DNA from: Bog-756 sp963778165
GTDB lineage: Bacteria; Actinomycetota; Acidimicrobiia; Acidimicrobiales; RAAP-2
Direction of reading: 5' to 3'
Assembly: GCA_963778165.1 (NCBI GenBank)
Contig: CAVZTE010000005.1
Location: 558,001-622,000 of the forward strand
Length of the DNA: 64,000 nucleotides
Made by a program: the position numbers and the translations under genes. Shown piece after piece: positions 9,527 through 16,928 of this stretch. The first letter of the stretch is position 1. Every line of letters starts with the position of its first letter. Below the pieces are notes generated by a model, which saw only the letters and a list, made by a program, of their open reading frames with translations, searched no databases and was not told the DNA's origin.

Positions 9527-10713
9527 CTGCCGGTCCCCTTCGGTTCGGGCGGCAGGCCCAGGACCCGCTCACCGATGATGTTCTTCTGGATCTCGTTGGA
9601 GCCGCCGTAGATGGTCTCGGACCGGCTGAACAAGAAGGTGCGTTGGAACTCGTCCAGCTCGTAGGGCGGGGCCTCCAGCACCAGGCCGGCCGGCCCCAGG
9701 ACGTCGATGGCCAGTTCGCCGAGGCGACGGTGCCAGCTGGCCCAGTACAGCTTGATGATCGAGGCCTCGGGCGGTGCCACCGGCCCGTCGAAGCCGGACA
9801 GGCTGCGCAAGGTGTTGTAGCGCAGGATCTCCAACTCGCCGTAGGACCGGGCCAGCCGCTGCCGGAGGACCGGGTCCGAAGCCGAGCCGTTGGCCCGGGC
9901 CACCTCGAGGACCTGGTCGAGCTGGCGACGGAACGAGAGCTGGTGACCGAGCAACCCCACCCCGCGCTCGAAGGCCAAGGTGGCCAGGGCCACCCGCCAG
10001 CCGTCCCCCACCTCCCCCACCACGTTCTGGCGGGAGGTCCGGGCCCCGTCGAAGAACACCTCGTTGAACTCCGAGGTCTTGGTGAGCTGGGTGATGGGCC
10101 GGACGTCGATGCCGGGCTGGTCCATGGGGACCAACAGGTACGAGAGCCCCTTGTGGCGCGAAGAGCCGGGCTCGGTGCGGCAGACCACGAAGCACCAGTC
10201 GGACTGGTGGGCCAGCGAGGTCCACACCTTCTGGCCCGTCACCACCCACTCGTCGCCGTCCACTTCCGCCCGGGTCTGCACGTTGGCCAGGTCGCTGCCG
10301 GCATTGGGCTCGGAGTACCCCTGGCACCACAGCTCGGTGCCGGCCAGGATGGGCGGGAGGAACCGGGCCTTCTGGTCGTCGGTGCCGTACTGGATGATGG
10401 TCGGCCCCAGCAGGCCTTCTCCCAGCACGCTGACCCGGCCGGGGGCCTTGGCCCGCACGTACTCCTCGTTGAAGATGACCTGGTGGGCGATGGACGCCCC
10501 CCGACCGCCGTACTCGACCGGCCAACCGATGCCGGTCCACCCGTCGGCCGCCAGCACCTGCTCCCAGGCCAGCCGGGTCTCGAACCCGAACGTCTCATCG
10601 CCGGAGCCGCCCCGGCCGCCCAGGGCGGCGAACTCCCCCACCACATGGGAGGCCAGCCAGGCGCGCACCTCCTGGCGGAAGGCTTCGTCCTCGGGTTGGT
10701 CTCGGAGGTCCAT
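9523..10713 (-). CDS. fadE30: Acyl-CoA dehydrogenase, FadE30-like
   Basis: FAD-dependent acyl-CoA dehydrogenase of 396 aa. It has the N-terminal helical domain, WCQGYSEPNAGSDLA (flavin contact loop), VVTGQKVWTSLAH, the middle beta domain with SYLLVPMDQPGI, FNEVFFDGAR, and the C-terminal TIYGGSNEIQKNIIGERVLG. These blocks match mycobacterial FadE30, which desaturates HIP-CoA in steroid ring degradation. I placed the start at the ATG at 10713 (MDLRDQPEDE). An in-frame extension to 10791 is low-complexity and unlike the family. It is the first gene of the coupled fadE30-ipdF pair. Confidence 0.9.
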   Translation of the reverse strand: MDLRDQPEDEAFRQEVRAWLASHVVGEFAALGGRGGSGDETFGFETRLAWEQVLAADGWTGIGWPVEYGGRGASIAHQVIFNEEYVRAKAPGRVSVLGEGLLGPTIIQYGTDDQKARFLPPILAGTELWCQGYSEPNAGSDLANVQTRAEVDGDEWVVTGQKVWTSLAHQSDWCFVVCRTEPGSSRHKGLSYLLVPMDQPGIDVRPITQLTKTSEFNEVFFDGARTSRQNVVGEVGDGWRVALATLAFERGVGLLGHQLSFRRQLDQVLEVARANGSASDPVLRQRLARSYGELEILRYNTLRSLSGFDGPVAPPEASIIKLYWASWHRRLGELAIDVLGPAGLVLEAPPYELDEFQRTFLFSRSETIYGGSNEIQKNIIGERVLGLPPEPKGTGR

Positions 10714-10874
10714 GGCGGGGTGGGCGTCCCGGGTCGTCGGAGCGGTCGGAGGCCGACGGGTGGAACCAGGCGCCCCGGTCGACTCCCGCACCAGAAGTGG
10801 CCCGATGGGATCAGCGGCGACGATAGCAAACCGGTGGTGGCGACCGACCCGGCACCGAGGTGAAGGTCACGGGC

Positions 10875-11123
10875 TCAACGGGCCACCAGCCGCTCCTCGA
10901 ACAGCTCGAACAGGTCGCCGAGAGCGGTGGCCTCCGCCGCCCGGCCCGCTTGGAGCAGGGCGCGGTCGGCATCGGCCAGGGCCTGACAGGCCGCAAAGGC
11001 CTCCTGTTTGGTCAGCCGCACGATGGGGGTGAAGCGGACCGCCATCGCGGTGCCCGACTGGCGGTGGTCGGTCCGGGTGCGGTCGACCAGGCCGGGCCGG
11101 GCCGGGGCCTCGGGGAAGGTCAC
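10875..11123 (-). CDS. Small protein coupled to ssb, unknown function
   Basis: An 82-residue reading frame starts at a GTG that overlaps the ssb stop codon (GTGA), which suggests coupled translation. A shorter version from the ATG at 11045 gives 56 residues beginning MAVRFTPIVRLTKQEAF. The C-terminal two thirds are predicted helical and Ala/Leu/Glu-rich (ADADRALLQAGRAAEATALG, LFELFEERL). I recognise no domain. The first 26 residues are less convincing than the rest, so the true start is uncertain. Confidence 0.5.
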   Translation of the reverse strand: MTFPEAPARPGLVDRTRTDHRQSGTAMAVRFTPIVRLTKQEAFAACQALADADRALLQAGRAAEATALGDLFELFEERLVAR

Positions 11124-11554
11124 GCCGGCGATCCCATCGACTCGGAGTCCGAGGCGGCGCCGGATGCGGGATCGCCTTCGGCGGCCTGGGGGCGCTCCAC
11201 CTTGTGCACGTCGACGGTGGCGAAGCGCAGGCTGGCGCCGACCTCGTCGGCCACGATCTCCACCTTGAATCGACGGTCCCCGTCCTCGGTCTCCCAGCTG
11301 CGCTGCTCGAGCCGACCGGTCACCACCACCCGCATCCCCTTGGTCAGGCTCAGGGCCACGTTCTCGGCCAGGTCCCGCCAGGTGACCACGTCGAAGAACG
11401 AGGTCGACTCCTCCCACTCGTTGGTCTCCCGGTTCTGCCAGCGGCGGTTCACCGCCACACCCAGGGAGGTGGTGGCCTGCCCTTCCCGGGTGTAGCGGAT
11501 CTCCGGGTCTCTGGTGAGGTTCCCGGTGATGGTGGTGGTTGTGGCCGTGGTCAT
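11120..11554 (-). CDS. ssb: Single-stranded DNA-binding protein
   Basis: SSB of 144 aa. The OB-fold is evident: ITGNLTRDPEIRYTREG at the N-terminus, TTSLGVAVNRRWQNRET, FFDVVTWRDLAENV, LTKGMRVVVTGRLEQRSWE, then FKVEIVADEVGASLRFA. The acidic C-terminal tip typical of SSB (DDxPF) is absent; the tail instead reads DSESMGSPA. That fits a paralogue or an OB-fold SSB not linked to rpsF-rpsR-rplI, as none of those genes is nearby. The ATG at 11554 has AAGGGG upstream. It binds ssDNA in replication and repair. Confidence 0.93.
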   Translation of the reverse strand: MTTATTTTITGNLTRDPEIRYTREGQATTSLGVAVNRRWQNRETNEWEESTSFFDVVTWRDLAENVALSLTKGMRVVVTGRLEQRSWETEDGDRRFKVEIVADEVGASLRFATVDVHKVERPQAAEGDPASGAASDSESMGSPA

Positions 11555-11833
11555 GATGTTCCCCTTCTCTCCTGCACCGAGGTGCACTGCCGGCCGGCTC
11601 GCCCTCGGGCGCCCGCTCCGGACCACCCACGAGGGTGACGGGTCGATGGTGGGCCACCGACCTTGCAGCAACGTGGCCCGTCCGGTGGGACGGAAACCTT
11701 GCCGGGCCCCAGGGCCGACGCCCGCCCTGGCCAGACGGGGTGCGCCCGGTCCCGTGGGAAAGGGCGCCGACCTACACTGTGCGGACACCGGGCGCCGGAC
11801 GAGAGAGAACGGAAGCGGAGGGACTGGCCGACA

Positions 11834-12544
11834 ATGAGTGTCACCGCTGTGGATCCCTACGGTGCCGACATCTACACCGAGCCCGACGGCGATCCTGACA
11901 CCCTGTCGAACCTGGGCCCCCTGAGCCCGATGGCCGGCATCTGGGAAGGAACGGGTGGAGCCGACCAACACCCCGCCGCCGGCGGGGTCGAGGCCAACAC
12001 CTTCGACGAGCACATCGAGCTGCAGCCCATCGACCGCCAGACCAACGGGCCCCAGCTGTTCTACGGCCTCCGCTACCACACCCACATCGTGAAGCCGGGC
12101 GAGGTGGAGACGTTCCACGACCAGGTGGGGTTCTGGCTGTGGGAGCCCGCCACCAACGCCATCCTCCTGACCCTGGGCATTCCCCGGGGCCAGGTGCTGC
12201 TGGCCGGCGGGACCGCCGAGCCGGACGCCACCGAGTTCGAGGTCCGGGCCGAGGTGGGCACCGAGATATTCGGCATCTTGTCCAACCCCTTCCTCGACCG
12301 GTCCTTCCGGACCCTCAGCTACCGGATGAAGGTGACGGCCAATCCCGACGGAACCTGGTCGTACGAGGAGGAGGGGGTGTTGGACATCCCCGATCGGGAT
12401 GAGCCCTTTCCCCACACCGACCGCAACACCCTCACCAGGATCGGACCTCCCACCCCCAACCCGCTGGCCCTGGCTGCCGCCGCGGCCACGGACGGATGTC
12501 TCGGAATCGGAAACCTACGATACGAAAGCAGGACACTCCCATGA
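11834..12544 (+). CDS. Heme-binding beta-barrel (nitrobindin-like) protein with encapsulin cargo peptide
   Basis: Protein of 236 aa. Residues about 28-203 look like the heme-binding beta-barrel (nitrobindin/THAP4/DUF1794) fold. GIWEGTG (35-41) matches the family's GxWxGxG opening, alternating strands follow (QLFYGLRYHTHI, GFWLWEPATN, FRTLSYRMKV), and His194 in FPHTDRNTLTRI sits where the axial heme His is expected. A Pro/Ala-rich linker (204-221) leads to CLGIGNLRYESRTLP. The LGIGNLR core closely matches the LGIGSLR-type C-terminal cargo-loading peptide of family 1 encapsulin cargos. The stop overlaps the start of the encapsulin gene (ATGA). I infer that this protein is packaged in the shell. 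A GGAGG lies 11 nt before the ATG. Confidence 0.88.
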   Translation: MSVTAVDPYGADIYTEPDGDPDTLSNLGPLSPMAGIWEGTGGADQHPAAGGVEANTFDEHIELQPIDRQTNGPQLFYGLRYHTHIVKPGEVETFHDQVGFWLWEPATNAILLTLGIPRGQVLLAGGTAEPDATEFEVRAEVGTEIFGILSNPFLDRSFRTLSYRMKVTANPDGTWSYEEEGVLDIPDRDEPFPHTDRNTLTRIGPPTPNPLALAAAAATDGCLGIGNLRYESRTLP

Positions 12545-13347
12545 ACCACCTGATGCGAGAGAAGGCCCCGGTCACCGAGGACTCGTGGAGCCAGATCGAC
12601 GCAGAGGCTGCCCGTTCGTTGAAGCACTTCTTGGCCGCTCGCCGGCTGGTGGACTTCAGTGGGCCGAAGGGCTGGGAGTTCTCCTCGGTGGACGTGGGCC
12701 GGGTGGACACCCTGGACAGCTCCCCCCTCGGCCCGGTGGAGGCGGCCCTCCGCAAGGTCATGCCCCTGATCGAGCTGCGCTCCTACTTCACGCTGGCCCG
12801 GTCGGAGCTGGCCGCCGCCGACCGTGGCGCCACCGACCTCGACCTGGACCCGGTGATCGCCGCCGGCCGGGCCGCGGCCCTGGCCGAGGACCACCTGGTC
12901 TTCCACGGCTATGAGCCGGGCCTGGTGGCCGGAGTGGTGGCGGTGTCACCCCACGAACCGGTGGCCATCAGCAACGACTACACCCGCTACCCCGAGCATG
13001 TGGCCAAGGCCGTGGCGGCCCTGCGGGCCGCCGACATCGCCGGGCCGTACGCCATCGCCCTCGGGGCACGGTGCTTCACCGGCGTCACCGAGACCACCGA
13101 GCACGGTGGGTACCCGGTCTTCGAGCACCTCCGCCAGATCCTCGACGGACCGGTGGTGTGGGCCCCGGCCGTCGACGGCGCGGTGGTGCTGAGCCAACGG
13201 GGCGGGGACTTCGAGCTGACCGTGGGCGAGGACTTCTCGGTGGGCTACCGGTCCTCGGACGCCGACTCGGTGGAGCTGTACATCGAGGAGAGCCTGTCCT
13301 TCCGGATCAATACGCCCGACGCCGCCGTCCATCTGGCCTACCGCTGA
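12541..13347 (+). CDS. Family 1 encapsulin nanocompartment shell protein
   Basis: Shell protein of 268 aa with the HK97-type fold of the linocin-M18/encapsulin family. Recognisable blocks are MNHLMREKAPVTEDSWSQID at the N-terminus (the helix that forms the cargo-peptide pocket), AARRLVDFSGPKGWEFSSV (32-50), AEDHLVFHG (115-123), GPYAIAL (168-174), YPVFEHL (191-197), VWAPA (206-210), GGDFELTVGEDFSVGY (221-236) and VELYIEESLSFRI (244-256). Length is normal for the family. Its ATG lies within the stop of the upstream heme-barrel gene, so shell and putative cargo are made from one coupled message. No DyP peroxidase or ferritin-like cargo gene adjoins it. Confidence 0.96.
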   Translation: MNHLMREKAPVTEDSWSQIDAEAARSLKHFLAARRLVDFSGPKGWEFSSVDVGRVDTLDSSPLGPVEAALRKVMPLIELRSYFTLARSELAAADRGATDLDLDPVIAAGRAAALAEDHLVFHGYEPGLVAGVVAVSPHEPVAISNDYTRYPEHVAKAVAALRAADIAGPYAIALGARCFTGVTETTEHGGYPVFEHLRQILDGPVVWAPAVDGAVVLSQRGGDFELTVGEDFSVGYRSSDADSVELYIEESLSFRINTPDAAVHLAYR

Positions 13348-13368
13348 CCGGTCACACCCGTCGGAGCG

Positions 13369-13959
13369 CTATCGGGCCATGCCGCTCAGGTAGCCGATGA
13401 TGGTCCGGGCGCACTCCACGGCGGTGGACGAGGTGGTGTCCACCACGAGGTCGTAGACCACCCCTTGGTGGACCTGTTCCGCCTGACGGCGGGCCATGCC
13501 CGGAACGCGGTCGTGGCGCCGGCGCTCCCGGGCCTCGGCGACTTCGGCATCGCAACGGACACCGACCCACAACACGGCGAGGTCGGATAGAGCCCGGGAC
13601 AGCCGCTCCTGGGAGGCCCGACCCCCGAGGAACACCTCATCGATGATGACGCCGGTGCCGCACCGGGCCATGGACGCCAGTCCTTGATACCAGGCACCCT
13701 CCACCCGGCGATAGGCATCGTCGACGGTGACCGAACCGTCGGGCGCGAACTCGATGCCCGACAGTCCACCGGGCGGTGGGCCGCCATCGACAAAGGAGCT
13801 GATCCGTTGGTCGAGATCCTCTCCGCCGGGAAGGGCCCGGATCAGATCATCGACGCCGACGGTCAACCACGTCGGCCCGAGAAGACCTTGCAGACAACCG
13901 GCCAGGGTGGACGTGCCGGAGCTCGAGCCACCGTTGAGCACGATGACCTCGGCATGCAC
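13369..13959 (-). CDS. Chloramphenicol phosphotransferase-like protein with altered P-loop
   Basis: Protein of 196 aa resembling the chloramphenicol 3-O-phosphotransferase family: VIVLNGGSSSGTSTLAGCLQ at the N-terminus, WLTVGVDDLIRALP, IEFAPDGSVTV, GAWYQGLASMARCGTGVIID, VLWVGVRCDAEVAEARERRR, DRVPGMARRQAEQVHQGVVY and YDLVVDTT near the C-terminus. The Walker A motif normally reads GGSSxGKS. Here the Lys is Thr (codon ACG instead of AAG), which should impair nucleotide phosphate binding. The start is a GTG at 13959 with no clear Shine-Dalgarno. It is convergent with the encapsulin gene, 21 nt away. Antibiotic resistance should not be assumed. Confidence 0.85.
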   Translation of the reverse strand: MHAEVIVLNGGSSSGTSTLAGCLQGLLGPTWLTVGVDDLIRALPGGEDLDQRISSFVDGGPPPGGLSGIEFAPDGSVTVDDAYRRVEGAWYQGLASMARCGTGVIIDEVFLGGRASQERLSRALSDLAVLWVGVRCDAEVAEARERRRHDRVPGMARRQAEQVHQGVVYDLVVDTTSSTAVECARTIIGYLSGMAR

Positions 13960-14003
13960 GAGTGCAGCGTACCGTCAGCCGAACCGGTCCGAGGGAGTCG
14001 GGA

Positions 14004-14414
14004 CTACAAGGAGTCGAAGGGAATTCCGTCGGAGCGGTCCCTCATCATGTTCAAGAAGTGCTCCAGCAACTTCCGGTAGCCGTTGACTTCGCGGGTGAGG
14101 GTGGGCCAGTCGACCCCCTTCGGACTCTGAGCCTGGGCCGAGAGAACATCGGCCAGCACCACGCACGACCGGAGCACTCGGGTGAAGGCCACAGCCAGGT
14201 CCGGCATGGGGCAGTGGTGATTGAGCAACCACCTGGACGAGTCGCGGGCCATGGCCCGGAATTGATCACTGGCGGCCAAGACCGCCTCCGGCGTCGACAA
14301 CCAGTTGGCGGTGTTGAGGCCGGTCCGCAACGGAATCAGGATGGCCCACATCTCGGCTTCCCACCGCTCGAGCTCCCTGCCCGGCTTGACCCGATCGGAT
14401 TCAGAAAAGTCCAT
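14004..14414 (-). CDS. Hypothetical all-helical protein
   Basis: Protein of 136 aa that I do not recognise. It is predicted to be mostly helical, with long amphipathic stretches (RELERWEAEMWAILIPLRTG, VAFTRVLRSCVVLADVLS, REVNGYRKLLEHFLNMMRD). Three Cys/His-bearing spots (LNHHCPMPD, LRSCVV) are too sparse for a clear metal site. The ATG at 14414 follows GGTGAG; a GTG one codon upstream is possible. It lies 44 nt upstream of the phosphotransferase-like gene on the same strand and may be cotranscribed. Confidence 0.65.
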   Translation of the reverse strand: MDFSESDRVKPGRELERWEAEMWAILIPLRTGLNTANWLSTPEAVLAASDQFRAMARDSSRWLLNHHCPMPDLAVAFTRVLRSCVVLADVLSAQAQSPKGVDWPTLTREVNGYRKLLEHFLNMMRDRSDGIPFDSL

Positions 14415-14718
14415 CACTCACCAGTACCTTTACCGGTCCTTCGGCCCTCTACAGGGGCGGTCGGAGAGGCTTCCGACGAGTGCCCCGGTTGAAGGGTGGA
14501 GACCGTCCCAGTCGGACTATATGTCCGCACTCAGCTGCATGCCCCTGACAGAGCTGAATACCCACTGAGGGTTGTCCAGGGACCGCATGTAGCGGTTTCA
14601 CACGGCAAAACACTGGCTCGACGGCCTATCGGACCGGCCGGCACTGGCCGGCCGGCACCCCGATCAGGGAGCGACTCTGAGCCGTCACCATCAGGCGGAC
14701 GATCTGATCAACGGGCTT
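14415..14718. other. Intergenic region between divergent genes
   Basis: About 300 bp between the divergent helical-protein and membrane-protein genes, so both promoters should lie here. I see no convincing coding frame. A GC-rich pair of CCGGCCGG palindromes near 14636-14660 (separated by CACTGG) is the only obvious structure. Confidence 0.5.
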
Positions 14719-15711
14719 ATGATCACGACCATGGCGGATTCGCTCGGCGTGGCTCGGAGGGTGGTCCTGGTCGGGTTCCTCGTTGCGGCCCTTGGCCTCG
14801 CCACCGTGACCTATCTGGCCTTTCCGGGAGTCTGGTCGGCCCCGGGGAGTTGGACGTCCCATGATGTGGCGGCGTTGGTCACTCTGGCTGGGTCGACCCT
14901 GTTCTACGCTCTCCTCGGCTGGTCCTTCTGGCTCTGGCTCCCCCGGCTGGATGGTGGAAACCGTCCCCTGGCCGGGACACGTCTCGGCCTTCGCCTGCTG
15001 GCTGGTGCCAGCCTCCTCCTCACCCTGGCCTACAGCGCCGAGGCCTACCAGGCAGTTCGGCTCTTTGTGCCCTTCGGGAAGTCCGACCTGCACGTCCTGC
15101 TCTGCGTGGCCTACGGGGCCATGGCGTTGGGATTCACCACGGCCGCCATCGGATTCTGGGTGGCCTCGCTCACGTTCACGGCCTCCTCCGACGACCGCCG
15201 CCGCGAGCTCTCGAGGACGGTGAGACCGGCACTCGTGCCGGCTCAGGCCTGGGTCATCGGCAGTGGGCTGGCGGTGGGGGCTACCGGGTTGATCTTCTCG
15301 ACGTGGCCCTACCGGATCTCCTACACCGGAGCGGTGGCCAAGGCCCAGGTCATCGTGGGCGGCGGCAACGCGCTGGCCCTGGTGTTTCTGGCGGGCGGTT
15401 TCGTCGCTCTGCTCATCGACCGACAAGGACGGATGGCGAAGAGCAGAGGGCGCCCCCCGTTGTCACTCCTCGGCGTGACGTTTCTGGTGCTGGCGGCTTC
15501 GAACCTGGCCGAGGTGTACGAAGTGTTCGGCCCGTTCGCCGGTGCGACCGAGGGGGACCTGAGGATCGGTTCTGTCTTGCAGAGCGCCGGGGCATTCGTG
15601 GTGGCGATGGGCTTCTTTGCCGCAGCGTGGACGGCACCCTCGGCTCGAACGGGGCCCGTCGACCCCGCTCCTGTGGGCGCCGGACAGCCCGAACTGGTCG
15701 CCACCTACTGA
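14719..15711 (+). CDS. Multi-pass membrane protein, unknown function
   Basis: Integral membrane protein of 330 aa with about eight hydrophobic segments. Examples are residues 13-35 (ARRVVLVGFLVAALGLATV), 50-75, 92-108, 125-150, 175-195, 210-235, 247-265 and 280-300. A cytoplasmic-type loop rich in Arg (SSDDRRRELSRT) lies around 155-165. I recognise no catalytic motif or named family. The ATG at 14719 (or 14731) lacks a clear Shine-Dalgarno. It stands alone on the plus strand, converging with the DUF3501 gene 4 nt downstream. Confidence 0.8.
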   Translation: MITTMADSLGVARRVVLVGFLVAALGLATVTYLAFPGVWSAPGSWTSHDVAALVTLAGSTLFYALLGWSFWLWLPRLDGGNRPLAGTRLGLRLLAGASLLLTLAYSAEAYQAVRLFVPFGKSDLHVLLCVAYGAMALGFTTAAIGFWVASLTFTASSDDRRRELSRTVRPALVPAQAWVIGSGLAVGATGLIFSTWPYRISYTGAVAKAQVIVGGGNALALVFLAGGFVALLIDRQGRMAKSRGRPPLSLLGVTFLVLAASNLAEVYEVFGPFAGATEGDLRIGSVLQSAGAFVVAMGFFAAAWTAPSARTGPVDPAPVGAGQPELVATY

Positions 15712-15715
15712 GGCC

Positions 15716-16333
15716 CTACTCGCCGCGTAGATCAGTGAGCAGTTCGGCGCGGCAGGCATCGCTGAGCACCGCCCCGGGCTCGCCGTCCGGATAGGCCGGG
15801 TGGTTGACGGCCAGGCTGACCGGACCGGCGGCGAAGGCCTCGATCTCGTCCTGGCTGAAGTGGAACCGCACGTAGTGCACGGCCGAGGTGGTCTCCTCTC
15901 GGGTCAGGTTGGCCTGGTGCTCCTGTTCGGGCACCGATCCCACCACTGCCACGTCAGACCCGCTCCCCATCCGGAACTCACACGACCGCTCCACCCCCAC
16001 CAACTTCGGCAGCCAGGTGCGGAGCTCCTGCTCCGTGGTGAGCTCGAGGAAGAGGGTGGCCGACAGCTCCCCCGGTTCGGGCAACAGCTTGTTGTAGACA
16101 TCGAGCTCGTGCTGGATCTGGGCGTCCGTCACCATCTTTTCGGCCCGCGCCATCTCCTGCACCTGGAAGCGCATGGTCAAGCGGTTCTCGAAGGTCATCG
16201 AGATGACCGGCCCGACACTGATCCGACGGAGCTGCTTCACGGCGATGACCCGGGCCCGGAAGCCGTCGCGCTCCCGTTCGTAGGCCCGTTGGTCGGCGAT
16301 GTCGTCCAGGGTCAGCGGTCCTGACTGGTTCAC
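15716..16333 (-). CDS. DUF3501 family protein
   Basis: Protein of 205 aa matching DUF3501: LTLDDIADQRAYERERDGF, VIAVKQLRRISVGPVISMTF, NRLTMRFQVQEMARAEKM, IQHELDVYNKLLPEPGELSA, then a beta-rich C-terminal half. The family is of unknown biochemistry but repeatedly sits next to rubrerythrin genes, as it does here. I placed the start at the GTG at 16333, which has AAAGGA upstream; longer in-frame extensions are Pro/Gly-rich and unlike the family. It probably belongs to the PerR-rubrerythrin stress unit, separated from rubrerythrin by a strong hairpin. Confidence 0.9.
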   Translation of the reverse strand: MNQSGPLTLDDIADQRAYERERDGFRARVIAVKQLRRISVGPVISMTFENRLTMRFQVQEMARAEKMVTDAQIQHELDVYNKLLPEPGELSATLFLELTTEQELRTWLPKLVGVERSCEFRMGSGSDVAVVGSVPEQEHQANLTREETTSAVHYVRFHFSQDEIEAFAAGPVSLAVNHPAYPDGEPGAVLSDACRAELLTDLRGE

Positions 16334-16359
16334 GGCGGATCCTTTCGGGGGCAGGGTCG

Positions 16360-16400
16360 GAACGGTCCGGCCCCGGGCGTTACCCAGGGCCGGACCGTTC
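16360..16400 (-). terminator. 14-bp perfect hairpin between rubrerythrin and DUF3501 genes
   Basis: GAACGGTCCGGCCC (16360-16373) is perfectly complementary to GGGCCGGACCGTTC (16387-16400), with a 13-nt loop. On the transcribed minus strand no U-run follows, so it may be a partial terminator, a pausing site or an mRNA stabiliser setting different levels of the two proteins. Confidence 0.6.
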
Positions 16401-16438
16401 ACCACAAGGAGTCGGCGGCACCAGAGCCGCCCGGTGGC

Positions 16439-16858
16439 TCAGGAGATCGAGGCCAGTCCCTCGCTGAACCGACCGGCGTGGCTCTTCTCGGCGCGGGCCA
16501 GGGTCTCCAGCCACTCGGCGACCTCGATGAACCCCTCGTCCCGGGCGGTCTTGGCGAAACCCGGGTACATCTCGGAGTACTCGTAGGTCTCACCCTCGAT
16601 GGCCGACTTGAGGTTGTCCTCGGTCGGTCCGACCGGAACGCCGGTGACCGGGTCGCCCACTTCGCGCAGGAAGTCGAAGTGCCCGAAGGCATGGCCGGTC
16701 TCGCCCTCGGCCACCGAGCGGAACAGGGCCGCCACGTCGGGGTAGCCCTCGACGTCAGCCTTCTGGGCGAAGTACAGGTAGCGACGGTTGGCCTGGCTCT
16801 CGCCGGCGAACGCTTCTTTGAGGTTGGCCTCGGTCTTGGAGTCTTTCAGTGATGGCAC
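16439..16858 (-). CDS. Rubrerythrin-like diiron protein (no rubredoxin domain)
   Basis: Ferritin-like diiron protein of 139 aa. Typical rubrerythrin helices are present: NLKEAFAGESQANRRYLYFA, ALFRSVAEGETGHAFGHFDF, NLKSAIEGETYEYSEMYPGF and WLETLARAEKSHAGRF, supplying the Glu and His ligands of the diiron site. The C-terminal rubredoxin CxxC domain is absent, so electrons must come from a separate partner. The start is a GTG at 16858 with AAGGAA 4 nt upstream. It reduces peroxides in related systems. It follows the PerR/Fur gene on the same strand, which fits peroxide-responsive control. The C-terminus (SEGLASIS) carries no encapsulin cargo motif. Confidence 0.94.
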   Translation of the reverse strand: MPSLKDSKTEANLKEAFAGESQANRRYLYFAQKADVEGYPDVAALFRSVAEGETGHAFGHFDFLREVGDPVTGVPVGPTEDNLKSAIEGETYEYSEMYPGFAKTARDEGFIEVAEWLETLARAEKSHAGRFSEGLASIS

Positions 16859-16928
16859 GGTGTTCCTTTCATGGATGCGACTGTCGTGGTGGGGGCCACG
16901 ACGGGGTTGGTTGGGGCTTACGGGACAT

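Noticed and set aside
13369..13959. A functional chloramphenicol resistance gene
   Set aside because: The catalytic Walker A Lys is missing and the family includes members without resistance function.
16439..16858. Rubrerythrin as a second encapsulin cargo
   Set aside because: It is 3 kb away, on the other strand, and its C-terminus (SEGLASIS) has no cargo-loading motif.
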